DNA of 7,475 nt from Anaerolineaceae bacterium (GCA_022181005.1 BQMV01000151.1:1-7475), one strand, 5' to 3'; numbered from the stretch's first letter, positions 1 through 7,161 are shown. A program made the numbers and translations. Notes: generated by a model not told the origin, from the letters alone.

Positions 1-760
1 CAAGGGAGTACGCGAGGTACTCAGCCAAAGTCAGCGACGCGCGCGGGGTGACGATCCGCTCGACTGGAGGATCATCCGCCAGATTCAAGAACATTGCCAC
101 GCGGGTCAACGCTCCGCTTTCGGTGAACGAGCGTCGGAAATAATCCGCTACGTCGTTTTTGACGCCCATGGCTGCGAACACGATCGCGAATTCTTCGCCC
201 TCGGTATGCGGCGCGCCAGCGACCTTGCCAAGCGTCGCCTGACGTACAATCTGCGCCGCAAGTTGATCGTGCGGCATACCCGCTCCAGAGAATAACGGCA
301 GTTTCTGTCCACGCAACAGCGTGTTCACGCCGTCAATCGTGGAAATACCGGTCTGGATGTAGTCGCGCGGATAGATGCGCGCCGTCGGGTTGATCGGCTG
401 TCCGTTTACGTCGCGATAGACGTCCGTCAACGGCTCGGGACCGCCGTCAATCGGGTTGCCCAAACCGTCGAAGATGCGTCCAAGCATTTCTTCGGCAACG
501 GGCATATGAAGCGTGTTGCCAAGGAAACGCACGCGCGTGCCGTCAATCGAAAGACCCGTAGAGCCAGCAAATACTTGCACAACAGCAAAGCCTTCGCCCA
601 CCTCCAGCACGCGTCCGCGACGGAGATCGCCGCGCGAATCCTCGATTTCTACCACTTCGTCGTAACTAACGTTTGACGCGCCTTCGACGACCATGATCGG
701 TCCTTCGATGCGCCCAACGCCGACGACTTCTTGACCGCCTAAAACTGTTACATCGCTCAT
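1..760 (-). CDS. atpB: V/A-type ATPase subunit B, non-catalytic (partial, 3' end outside window)
   Basis: Non-catalytic nucleotide-binding subunit that alternates with A in the A3B3 ring on the cytoplasmic side. My translation from the ATG at 760-758 gives 253 residues without a stop, ending at position 2; the family is usually about 460-470 residues, so slightly over half is present. Visible features are the N-terminal beta-barrel (about 1-75), the conserved stretch PRDYIQTGISTIDG (131-144), and RGQKLPLFSGAGMPHDQLAA (150-169), the degenerate P-loop region typical of B: it lacks the GKT of a true Walker A, as expected. FTESGALTRV (212-221) followed by LNLADDPPVERIVTPR (225-240) is another B hallmark. 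The start is supported by CGGAG eight bases upstream, and the ATG overlaps the stop of subunit A by one base (TAATG), suggesting translational coupling. Not an F-type beta or alpha subunit: the motifs match the V/A family. Truncation is due only to the window edge. Confidence 0.96.
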   Translation of the reverse strand, partial: MSDVTVLGGQEVVGVGRIEGPIMVVEGASNVSYDEVVEIEDSRGDLRRGRVLEVGEGFAVVQVFAGSTGLSIDGTRVRFLGNTLHMPVAEEMLGRIFDGLGNPIDGGPEPLTDVYRDVNGQPINPTARIYPRDYIQTGISTIDGVNTLLRGQKLPLFSGAGMPHDQLAAQIVRQATLGKVAGAPHTEGEEFAIVFAAMGVKNDVADYFRRSFTESGALTRVAMFLNLADDPPVERIVTPRASLTLAEYLAYSL

Positions 761-2526
761 TATCTATACTCCGCATCTAATTGACTCATCTGCTCGTCAA
801 TCGCTTTCTGGATGTCATCGAGTTTATGAATTTCTTCATTGGTCACAGATGATTTCGCGCGGATGATCGTATCTACGACCGGCAGGTCGTGGATGAGGTT
901 GATCGGTGCGCCGCGGCGCACGACAGCCATGCCGCGCTCATGGAAGTACAGCACCATTTCCAAAAGGCGAATTTGTTTTTCGATGGAAGAGTAGGCGTCT
1001 ACCGCGTCGGTAGCGTTCTGTTGCAAAATGCCTTCGCGAATCAGACGGCTTGTCTCCAAGATCATGCGTTCCGTATAGGGCAAGGCGTCCGGCCCGACCA
1101 GCTTGACGATCTGCGAAAGACGCGCTTCTTCGCTCAACAATTCCATCGCTTTGTTGCGCATTTCCAGCCAGTCTTTGCCGACCTTCTCGCGCCACCAGCC
1201 GCTAACGTCTTCGATATATTCGCTGTACGAATCTAACCAGTTGATGGCGGGGAAGTGACGCGCCGACGCAAGCGATTTATCTAACGCCCAGAAGCAACGA
1301 ATATAACGTTTGGTGTGCTGCGTAACCGGCTCGGAGAAGTCGCCGCCCGGAGGCGAAACCGCGCCTACGATGGAGACCGATCCTTGCGTGCCGTTCAGAT
1401 TGTCCACGAAGCCGGCGCGCTCGTAAAACTCCGCAAGACGACCGGCAAGGTAAGCGGGGTAACCTTCCTCGGCGGGCATTTCTTCGAGGCGCCCCGAAAC
1501 TTCGCGCAATGCTTCCGCCCAGCGAGAGGTTGAATCTGCCATGAGCGCGACGTGGTAGCCCATATCGCGGTAGTATTCGGCGATCGTGATGCCGGTGTAA
1601 ATGCTCGCTTCGCGCGCCGCCACCGGCATGTTCGAAGTGTTCGCAATCAGCACAGTGCGCTCCATCAAAGGGCGATTCGAACGCGGGTCTACAAGGTGCG
1701 GAAACTCTTGCAACACTTCGGTCATTTCGTTGCCGCGCTCGCCGCATCCGATATATACGATAATATCCGCGTCTGCCCACTTAGCAATGCTATGCTGGGT
1801 GACAGTTTTACCGGAGCCAAAGGGGCCAGGGATGCCCGCCGCGCCGCCCTTCGCCACCGGGAAAAAAGTGTCCAAAATGCGTTGTCCGGTAATCAACGGA
1901 ACGTTCGCGCCGCGACGACCCACAAACGGGCGCGCCCGACGAACGGGCCAACGCTGCAACATGGTGACTGGTTTTTCTTCTTTGCCTATCTTGATTTTGG
2001 CGACTATATCGTTGATCGTATATTCGCCCGCCGAAGCGATCCAAGTCAGCGTGCCGGCGTCATCAGGGTGAACCATGACGCGATGCTCAAAGGTGTCCGT
2101 CTCCATAACTACGCCGAGAACGGCTCCGCCCTTCACGGCGTCGCCCACGTTGGCTTTCGGCGTAAAGGACCATTTCTTCTCGCGGCTAATTGAATCAAAC
2201 CGCGCGCCGCGAGTGATAAACGAACCTTCCGCTTGCTCGATTAAAGGCAACGGACGTTGTACGCCGTCATAAATAGATTGGAGCAAGCCCGGCCCTAATT
2301 CAACAGAGAGAGGCAAGCCGGTGCCGTAAATCGGCGCGCCGGGCTGCATGCCCGCTGTCTCTTCATACACTTGCACGGTCATCTGGTCGCCATTGAGACC
2401 GATGACCTCGCCCACAAGTCGTTCGGCGCCCACTTCGACAAGTTCCAACATGCCGACGTTGCGCGAACCGCGGGCGCGGACAACGGGTCCGCTGATCCAG
2501 ATAATTTTTCCTACTTCGTTACTCAT
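760..2526 (-). CDS. atpA: V/A-type ATPase subunit A, catalytic
   Basis: Catalytic subunit of the V1/A1 head; couples ATP synthesis or hydrolysis to rotation. At 588 residues it has the family's normal length. An N-terminal beta-barrel (about 1-75) is followed by the insertion ('bulge', non-homologous region) characteristic of A subunits rather than F-type beta (about 115-190). Walker A is GPFGSGKT (234-241), with the phenylalanine version typical of this family. GERGNEMTEV (262-271) carries the expected catalytic glutamate (E263). HVALMADSTSRWAEALRE (325-342) is the Walker B region, and SPPGGDFSEPVTQ (391-403) is another signature. The C-terminal part is a helical bundle. The ATG overlaps the stop of subunit E by four bases (ATGA), and GGGAG lies seven bases upstream, so the start is secure. 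All expected nucleotide-binding residues are present, so the enzyme should be active. No intein is seen at the P-loop, a known insertion site in some archaeal and yeast homologues. Confidence 0.98.
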   Translation of the reverse strand: MSNEVGKIIWISGPVVRARGSRNVGMLELVEVGAERLVGEVIGLNGDQMTVQVYEETAGMQPGAPIYGTGLPLSVELGPGLLQSIYDGVQRPLPLIEQAEGSFITRGARFDSISREKKWSFTPKANVGDAVKGGAVLGVVMETDTFEHRVMVHPDDAGTLTWIASAGEYTINDIVAKIKIGKEEKPVTMLQRWPVRRARPFVGRRGANVPLITGQRILDTFFPVAKGGAAGIPGPFGSGKTVTQHSIAKWADADIIVYIGCGERGNEMTEVLQEFPHLVDPRSNRPLMERTVLIANTSNMPVAAREASIYTGITIAEYYRDMGYHVALMADSTSRWAEALREVSGRLEEMPAEEGYPAYLAGRLAEFYERAGFVDNLNGTQGSVSIVGAVSPPGGDFSEPVTQHTKRYIRCFWALDKSLASARHFPAINWLDSYSEYIEDVSGWWREKVGKDWLEMRNKAMELLSEEARLSQIVKLVGPDALPYTERMILETSRLIREGILQQNATDAVDAYSSIEKQIRLLEMVLYFHERGMAVVRRGAPINLIHDLPVVDTIIRAKSSVTNEEIHKLDDIQKAIDEQMSQLDAEYR

Positions 2527-3143
2527 GCCGATTCTCCCATCAACACTTTATAGACCGAGGAGCGAAGCGCGCCTTGCAAGCGATGTAAGCGCGTCTCAAG
2601 CGTGTTGTCATAGTGGAGTTTGCCGTTTGCCGCTTCTACGACCACGCCAGAGCCTTCCGTCAGTCCGCCAGCGATCGTAAATTCGCCTTTCAAGTCTTTC
2701 GCAATCTCATCTAACGCGCCTTTCTTGAGCGCCGCTTGCGTCGCGGCGTCGGCTCGAATTTCAGCCTTATCCACGCGCAATTGCGACAACGCTTCTCGCG
2801 CCAATAAAGCCGCAATTTTCTCATAGTCGGCTCGTTTTACAACGTCGCCAAGTTGTTTCTTCGCCTCTTCAAAAACGCCATCCAGCAGTTTCTCGCGATG
2901 TTCCAACTGCGAAGAGCGCGCCTTCAATTGCGCCGTCGCCATTGCCTGACTGCGAAGCCGTTCAGCGTCCTGCTGGGCGCGTTCTAGAATCGTCTTACGC
3001 TCTTCAGCCGCCTGCGCTTGCGCGCGTTTATAAACGGTTTCGGCTTTTTCTTTGGCTTCTACCTGCAACTGTTCAGCGTCTTCGCGGGCTTCCGTAAGGA
3101 TCGCCCTCTCAAGCATTTCAATATTTTCCGCTTCAGATTTCAT
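2523..3143 (-). CDS. atpE: V/A-type ATPase subunit E, peripheral stalk
   Basis: Stator subunit that pairs with G/H to form the peripheral stalks linking the A3B3 head to subunit I. From the ATG at 3143 the protein has 206 residues, normal for the family. The N-terminal half (to about residue 100) is charged and rich in Ala, Glu, Lys and Gln, as expected of the long coiled-coil arm. The C-terminal globular part ends in the family signature: GLTEGSGVVVEAANGKLHYD, then NTLETRLHRLQ and a final VYKVLMGE-like helix. An in-frame TTG at 3158 would add five residues (reading MDCQD), but its only purine-rich motif abuts it directly, and an in-frame TAG lies two codons further upstream. The ATG has a weak GGA ten bases upstream, so I prefer it. 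The stop overlaps the start of A by four bases. The gene follows F after an 83-base gap, one of the longest in the operon. The symbol follows V/A usage; F-type atpE is the unrelated c subunit. Confidence 0.93.
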   Translation of the reverse strand: MKSEAENIEMLERAILTEAREDAEQLQVEAKEKAETVYKRAQAQAAEERKTILERAQQDAERLRSQAMATAQLKARSSQLEHREKLLDGVFEEAKKQLGDVVKRADYEKIAALLAREALSQLRVDKAEIRADAATQAALKKGALDEIAKDLKGEFTIAGGLTEGSGVVVEAANGKLHYDNTLETRLHRLQGALRSSVYKVLMGESA

Positions 3144-3226
3144 ATCTTGACAATCCAATCTCTAGTATCGCTCGCCGTTCAGCCGCGCCTCCTCGAAAGC
3201 GTACGCGGCGTTGACGGAGCGCGAGG
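3144..3226 (-). other. Gap between subunits F and E with inverted repeat and orphan Shine-Dalgarno-like motif
   Basis: These 83 bases hold no recognisable gene. On the minus strand GCCGCG (3209-3204) can pair with CGCGGC (3187-3182) across a 16-base loop, and the loop region includes most of a GAGGAGG motif (3194-3188). That motif would be a very strong ribosome-binding site, but it lies 44 bases before the likely E start and has no ATG at a proper distance. The E start itself has only a weak GGA. The stem lacks a following T run, so it is not an intrinsic terminator. Confidence 0.4.
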
Positions 3227-3532
3227 TCATAACTTGATGCCAATTGCACGAAGCACGATGTCGCCAAGCGAAGCTTGGCCCTCTGGAACGCCGCCGCGCG
3301 AGGGAATCTCCACTACCAGCGGAATCGTGCTGCGCAGTTTAAGGTGTTCCATACGCGCCGGGATCAACTCAGCCACATCTTGCGTCACAAGAACGATGCC
3401 CACATCTTTGGCAGATTGCGCCTCGTCCAGGGCTTGATTCACTTCGTCGGCGGTCGCAGCGACTCTGCCGCCAACGCCCGCCAGCGAGAATCCCAGCACC
3501 GCGTCAGGGTGACCGATTACCAGAACCTTCAT
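3227..3532 (-). CDS. atpF: V/A-type ATPase subunit F, central shaft
   Basis: Small soluble subunit that binds subunit D in the central rotor shaft and modulates ATP hydrolysis. It has 101 residues, in the family's usual range of about 100-110. The N-terminal strand MKVLVIGHPDAVLGFSLAGV contains the family hallmark GFSLAGV (14-20). A Rossmann-like alternation follows: helix, strand IVLVTQDVAELI (46-57), helix, then strand IPLVVEIPS (70-78) and a C-terminal helix ending in AIGIKL. The start at 3532 has AAAGGA about seven bases upstream, inside the 18-base gap after K. In most operons of this family that I know, F comes after C and directly before A; here it lies between K and E, and C is at the other end of the operon. 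V/A-type F is not related to the F-type b subunit that is also called atpF. Confidence 0.95.
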   Translation of the reverse strand: MKVLVIGHPDAVLGFSLAGVGGRVAATADEVNQALDEAQSAKDVGIVLVTQDVAELIPARMEHLKLRSTIPLVVEIPSRGGVPEGQASLGDIVLRAIGIKL

Positions 3533-3550
3533 GCAAATTTCCTTTACGCC

Positions 3551-3982
3551 TTACGGCATGATGAGGAAGGAGATGATCAAGCCGTAGATCGCGATGCCTT
3601 CAGCGAGGCCTACGAAGATCAACGCGCGACCGAACGACTCGGGTTTTTCCGCCGTCGCGCCAACCGCTGCCGCGCCAGAGCTGCCGACCGCGATACCCGC
3701 GCCGATACAAGCTAAACCTGTCGAAAGCGCCGCTGCAAGCGTAGCGTATTGATCAGCCACAACTTCTTGCGCCGCTCCAGCCGCGAAAGCCGATGAGGGA
3801 GAAGCCAGCCACATGAGGGCAAGTCCGCCAGCCATCAAGCCAACGATAAAGTTGAAAGCGTTAAAACCAGTGATCATGCGCGAGACTGCCTGCGACGGGC
3901 TGGCTTTTCCGTTTTGAATCACATAAATTACCGCCGGTACGACCGGAACCAAACCAACTAAAACAGCAAAGACTAAGAACAT
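3551..3982 (-). CDS. atpK: V/A-type ATPase proteolipid subunit K (c-ring), extended N-terminus
   Basis: Membrane rotor-ring subunit that carries the coupling ion. It has 143 residues and four hydrophobic segments by eye: about 2-22, 38-60, 80-110 and 118-141. The last two form a canonical c-type hairpin: a glycine-rich helix GAGIAVGSSGAAAVGA (94-109), the polar loop TAEKPESFG (110-118), and a helix with the ion-binding carboxylate in GLAEGIAIYG (125-134), probably E128. The N-terminal pair has no membrane carboxylate and lacks the glycine-rich pattern, so it is not a duplicated hairpin. The stretch after segment 2 (SPSSAFAAGA) resembles a signal-peptidase site; if it is cut, the mature protein would be a short two-helix proteolipid. 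The start is secure, with a strong AAGGAG seven bases upstream. From recollection, proteolipids of this extended length occur in other bacterial V/A operons. The gene lies between I and F, with an 86-base leader before it. Confidence 0.95.
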   Translation of the reverse strand: MFLVFAVLVGLVPVVPAVIYVIQNGKASPSQAVSRMITGFNAFNFIVGLMAGGLALMWLASPSSAFAAGAAQEVVADQYATLAAALSTGLACIGAGIAVGSSGAAAVGATAEKPESFGRALIFVGLAEGIAIYGLIISFLIMP

Positions 3983-4068
3983 TGTTTATCTCCTTATGAA
4001 TGTAACATTTTGATAGTATTCAATCTTCGTGCGCGTTCTCTATAATGTTGTAATTGCTTCTCTCCGGC
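3983..4068 (-). promoter_or_regulatory. Leader between subunits I and K, possible translation-enhancing region
   Basis: This 86-base gap is the longest in the operon and is AT-richer than the surrounding genes, especially its last 40 bases before K. It contains the best Shine-Dalgarno match in the window (AAGGAG, 3995-3990) seven bases before the ATG. Three bases upstream of that lies a short perfect inverted repeat, AATGT-T-ACATT on the minus strand (4009-3999). I see no convincing -35/-10 pair and no terminator hairpin. K is needed in many copies per enzyme, and F-type operons are known to use an AU-rich leader to raise translation of their c subunit, so a similar role is plausible. That role is an inference by analogy. 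Confidence 0.35.
3990..3995 (-). promoter_or_regulatory. Strong ribosome-binding site of subunit K
   Basis: AAGGAG on the minus strand, seven bases before the ATG at 3982. It is the closest match to the consensus among the genes here and fixes the start of the proteolipid, confirming that the N-terminal hydrophobic extension is translated. Confidence 0.75.
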
Positions 4069-6060
4069 TCACGCCTCCTCTTGAGAGGGGTTCAGCCGCA
4101 ATGGCTCGAAGCGCATGCCTCCGCCATGGAAGAACTTGCCCAAAATTTCGTAGTAGTGCAAACGCATCGTCTGGATGTATACGATCAAGCCCTCAAAGCC
4201 GGTGATGAAAATATTTCCGATAATGATAGTGACCCAGAACCCGATCGTCGGCTCTGTGCCAGCCAACGAGAAGATCGCCAAACTCAAGCCGCCGTGCGCC
4301 ACCGCGAACGCGCCCACACGCACAAAAGACAGCGTGTTGGAAAGCATGCTGATCGCGCCTTCAAATAGATCCATGAATGCCTGAACGAAGAACATCGCGC
4401 CGCCATCCAACAGAGGACGATGCCCTTCCACGATATTGCGAAATAGACCGTTAAGCATCACGCCGACGGCGAAGATGGGCGTGAGAATGCCGAATGGAAG
4501 CGGAAGCCGGCTGATGGCTGCGGCAAGTTTCGGCGCGATAGGCGTAGAGCCCAGCAGGCTGTTGAGGATGGTCAAGAAACACAAGTAGAAACCGATCGCG
4601 ACAACGCCGGTATGACCAAACCAGAAGTGCGCCCAATCTTTCGCGCGCGCCGCATTGAATAGGCTCAACAGGTAACTAAACAGCAGAATAACAATGCCAG
4701 CGTCAATCGCAAGCCCCAAGATTGTCAGAATATCGTTAACCGGGCTGATCCAAAGAGGTTCGAAATGGAATCCTAAATATTCTTGAATATGATGACCTTC
4801 AAACCCGAAGATGCTGCCATACAGCGCGCCAAACACCGAAGCGAAGAAACCGCAGTAGACGAGCAATAAGCCGATACTTTGCAAACCTTTCATAAAGATG
4901 CGCTTGTGCGCCAGCGCGCCTACGAGCATCATCAAAAGTCCTTGTCCCAAATCACCAAACATCGCGCCATACAGGATCGGGAAAGTCAACATTACCATAA
5001 AGGTCGGGTCGAGTTCGCCGTAGCCCGGACGCCCATACGTCGTGATCAATTCTTGAATAGGCTTCAGCCATTTATTATTCGTCAACGCGACCGGAACGTT
5101 CGCGCTGTGCGCGGTGCGCTCTGTCGGCATGGTCTCGATTAGAATTTCTTTTGAAGCGGCTTTAAGCCGTTCGGTCAACGCTTGCAATTCCGCGGTCGGA
5201 ACCCAGCCTACGACTACATATGTGTGCCGCAACTGCCCGAAGCGGGCGATCGCATCTGCCATCAAACGGCTGACGTGGACGTCCCACCACAACTTCTGCA
5301 ATTCGGCGTTATGCGCGCCGCCCAATTTTTTCAACTGCGCTTCTAATCCAAAAATCGCTTGCTTTGAAGTTTCGATCGCCTTGCGCGTCTTTGCCGCGAT
5401 CTCTTCCGGCGTTCCGATAAATTCTTCCGGCAGAGTAAGCGGGTTAAGGTAAGCGCTTTTCGCCGCGCGGTCGAGAACGTCGTACGCGCTGCGCGGACCA
5501 AGCAACCAAACTACCGGCTTTTGCGAATCTTCCTTTAACGTGAAGAAGACATGCGGCACACGCGCAAGGCTCGTTTCAAGACGGCTCATCTGCGCGGCGG
5601 GCATCACGCCCAAAATAGAATATAAATGCTCCGACTTGCTCAACGCGCCCACTTCAACATTAACGTCTGAAATCGGTTCGATCTGCCGCAACTGGCTCTC
5701 AAGCAATTCCATCCGCTTCTTCTCAGCAAGCAACCGTTCGCCAACTTCTTTCACCTCTCCCTCAATGCGATCTATATCCGCGTGAGCGGCGCCGAGGTCA
5801 ATGATCGTGTCAAAATCTGATGCGCTTCGCTGTTGTTCTTCAAGCCCTAGCGTGTGCATCGTCGCTTGAATGCGGCGTTCAAGCGCGGAATAGTTCGCTG
5901 CTTTCTCTTGCCAAGCGTTCGGTCCCAGGCTTTCGATCCCGAGGTAAGCGCTGTCCACCTGATGGAAAACTCCGCGCCCGCTTAACGCCTTTGTCGCCGT
6001 TACAAGATCTTTGGACGGGATAATCAGCTCTACTTCGGTCATCTCTCTTGGAAAAAACAT
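4069..6060 (-). CDS. atpI: V/A-type ATPase subunit I (a subunit), membrane stator
   Basis: Ion-conducting stator of the membrane sector, homologous to eukaryotic subunit a. At 663 residues it has the usual length. The N-terminal cytoplasmic half (about 1-340) is an alpha/beta arm with coiled-coil-like stretches near 95-130 and 218-248; it should hold the peripheral stalks. The C-terminal half has about seven or eight membrane segments, starting near 352. Signatures include PILYGAMFGDLGQG (361-374), matching the eukaryotic FGDxGHG motif. LSNTLSFVRVGAFAVAHGG (573-591) carries R581, at the place of the essential arginine (yeast R735). FEGLIVYIQTMRLHYYEILG (622-641) carries R633, at the place of yeast R799. 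Both proton-path arginines are therefore kept. The start at 6060 has GGAG five bases upstream; an internal in-frame ATG at 6042 would remove six residues. The gene lies 10 bases after C and 86 bases before K. Confidence 0.96.
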   Translation of the reverse strand: MFFPREMTEVELIIPSKDLVTATKALSGRGVFHQVDSAYLGIESLGPNAWQEKAANYSALERRIQATMHTLGLEEQQRSASDFDTIIDLGAAHADIDRIEGEVKEVGERLLAEKKRMELLESQLRQIEPISDVNVEVGALSKSEHLYSILGVMPAAQMSRLETSLARVPHVFFTLKEDSQKPVVWLLGPRSAYDVLDRAAKSAYLNPLTLPEEFIGTPEEIAAKTRKAIETSKQAIFGLEAQLKKLGGAHNAELQKLWWDVHVSRLMADAIARFGQLRHTYVVVGWVPTAELQALTERLKAASKEILIETMPTERTAHSANVPVALTNNKWLKPIQELITTYGRPGYGELDPTFMVMLTFPILYGAMFGDLGQGLLMMLVGALAHKRIFMKGLQSIGLLLVYCGFFASVFGALYGSIFGFEGHHIQEYLGFHFEPLWISPVNDILTILGLAIDAGIVILLFSYLLSLFNAARAKDWAHFWFGHTGVVAIGFYLCFLTILNSLLGSTPIAPKLAAAISRLPLPFGILTPIFAVGVMLNGLFRNIVEGHRPLLDGGAMFFVQAFMDLFEGAISMLSNTLSFVRVGAFAVAHGGLSLAIFSLAGTEPTIGFWVTIIIGNIFITGFEGLIVYIQTMRLHYYEILGKFFHGGGMRFEPLRLNPSQEEA

Positions 6061-6065
6061 TTTAT

Positions 6066-6069
6066 CTCC
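6066..6069 (-). promoter_or_regulatory. Ribosome-binding site that decides the start of subunit I
   Basis: GGAG on the minus strand, five bases before the ATG at 6060, in the 10-base gap after the C stop. It favours the 663-residue form over a start at the internal ATG at 6042. An ATG overlapping the C stop (6071-6069) is out of frame with I and reaches a stop within about ten codons. Confidence 0.65.
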
Positions 6070-6070
6070 A

Positions 6071-7159
6071 TTAATTCTGTAATGCAGTTTTCAACAGCGC
6101 CGAATGAAGTTCTTCGTCGGAAATATCGGACGATTTCGCTTCGATCAGCGCGATCAAGTCTTGAATTTCAAGGTCGCTCAGAATGAGGAACGCCAAGGGA
6201 AGGCCAACATGAAACGGATTGCCGATAAACGCCGCGGCGCACTGTTGAATCACCTGACGTTTAATCTGAACTTCCAACTTGGGCAAGCCGGTATGCGGTT
6301 TTTCCAACAGGGCTGCTACGTCTGGGATCGTCGGGAAGATGCGCGAAATAACCGCCGCCGCATCTGCGCCCGCCGCAATTGCGCGGATGTCGTCATCGTG
6401 CGCGCGAAAGCCAAACGGAAGCGTATAGTTGATCAATTCTTCTTCTGAAAGTTTATGATAAATTTTATAGCGCGCCGTCCACATCAAGTTGTTCATATCC
6501 AGCAACGAACCAATGATCTTCGTGGCGGCTTCGCGGTCTAACCCCTTGAGTTTCCGCGCTTCCGTCCATAGGCGGCGCCAATAATCCAAATCCAACGCAA
6601 CTTCAATAGGGAATAAATTCTGCTCAGCCGAGAAACGCCGTAAAGCGAATGAAACCGCCGATTCGTACGGCGTGCCTTTCAGCAGCTCTACCGCTGAAGC
6701 GACGCTGCCCGACTCGACCATCGCCTGCGCCGGCAAAGTGGAGAATGAGCCGAACGGAAACAACACTTCGCGCACGCGATCCCACGGGGCTTCATCTGCA
6801 TTCCACGAAGAAGAAACAGTAACGATGCTGCGAAGCACAGCCTTTAAGTTGCCCAATTCAAAAGAACGGTATAACTGCCGAATCAACGGGCGCGCCTGAG
6901 TAGGCGACATTTGCACGACGCTCGCATAGGTGTCCGCCAGCCGTCGTTTAATCTGTTGCACAGCGCGACGCGGCGTCAATTCATTGTCTTTCAGCGCGGA
7001 AAGATACGGACCGTATTGCGTATGCTTGAGCGCGCTAAGCAACGATGAAAAATCGGGTGATTCGCTTAACCGGGAAATATCTTGCGGGGTAAGTAAATTA
7101 GAATACATCGCCCGCACTTTGGCGCTGATTGCCGCGTACCCTGAAACGCCTCCAGCCAT
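6071..7159 (-). CDS. atpC: V/A-type ATPase subunit C, rotor socket (homologue of eukaryotic subunit d)
   Basis: Funnel-shaped cytoplasmic subunit that sits on the K ring and receives the D-F shaft, passing torque between membrane and head. It has 362 residues, close to the family's usual 320-360, and looks all-helical with no membrane segment. Three pseudo-repeated helical modules are expected. Visible family marks are YAAISAKVRAMYSNLLTPQD (8-27), the ELGNLKAVLR segment (101-110), DMNNLMWTARYKI (221-233), and near the C-terminus PFHVGLPLAFLILSDLEIQD (315-334) followed by a conserved-looking IALIEAKSSDIS. The start at 7159 is two bases after the G/H stop, with AAGG seven bases upstream within the end of that gene. 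Placement of C between G/H and I is unusual: in many archaeal and bacterial operons C lies between E and F. Unrelated to eukaryotic subunit C or to F-type epsilon, which is also called atpC. Confidence 0.94.
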   Translation of the reverse strand: MAGGVSGYAAISAKVRAMYSNLLTPQDISRLSESPDFSSLLSALKHTQYGPYLSALKDNELTPRRAVQQIKRRLADTYASVVQMSPTQARPLIRQLYRSFELGNLKAVLRSIVTVSSSWNADEAPWDRVREVLFPFGSFSTLPAQAMVESGSVASAVELLKGTPYESAVSFALRRFSAEQNLFPIEVALDLDYWRRLWTEARKLKGLDREAATKIIGSLLDMNNLMWTARYKIYHKLSEEELINYTLPFGFRAHDDDIRAIAAGADAAAVISRIFPTIPDVAALLEKPHTGLPKLEVQIKRQVIQQCAAAFIGNPFHVGLPLAFLILSDLEIQDLIALIEAKSSDISDEELHSALLKTALQN

Positions 7160-7161
7160 AA

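Noticed and set aside
1277..1780. Open frame of 167 codons on the minus strand within subunit A
   Set aside because: An out-of-frame reading of the A gene; the arginine-rich low-complexity product is typical of a shadow frame.
1552..2193. Long open frame of 213 codons on the plus strand, antisense to subunit A
   Set aside because: It lies wholly within the secure A gene, its translation is rich in Arg, Ala and His without a family pattern, and no ribosome-binding site was noted. It is a shadow of GC-rich coding sequence.
3182..3209. GC-rich inverted repeat as an intrinsic terminator between F and E
   Set aside because: The stem is only six base pairs with a 16-base loop and no T run follows; termination there would also cut off E, A and B.
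3275..3715. Plus-strand frame of 146 codons across F and K
   Set aside because: It spans the start of F, the intergenic gap and part of K on the opposite strand, and has no recognisable protein features.
3551..3982. Subunit K as a tandem duplication of the c hairpin, as in Enterococcus
   Set aside because: The first two hydrophobic segments do not repeat the glycine-rich helix, the AEKPE-like loop or the glutamate of the second pair, so no duplication is visible.
4041..4046. TATAAT on the plus strand in the I-K gap
   Set aside because: It matches a -10 box but I see no suitable -35 and no plus-strand gene downstream, only the antisense of subunit I.
6069..6071. ATG overlapping the stop of subunit C (TAATG) as a coupled start for I
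   Set aside because: It is out of frame with I and reaches a stop within about ten codons; the ATG at 6060 with GGAG five bases upstream is better.
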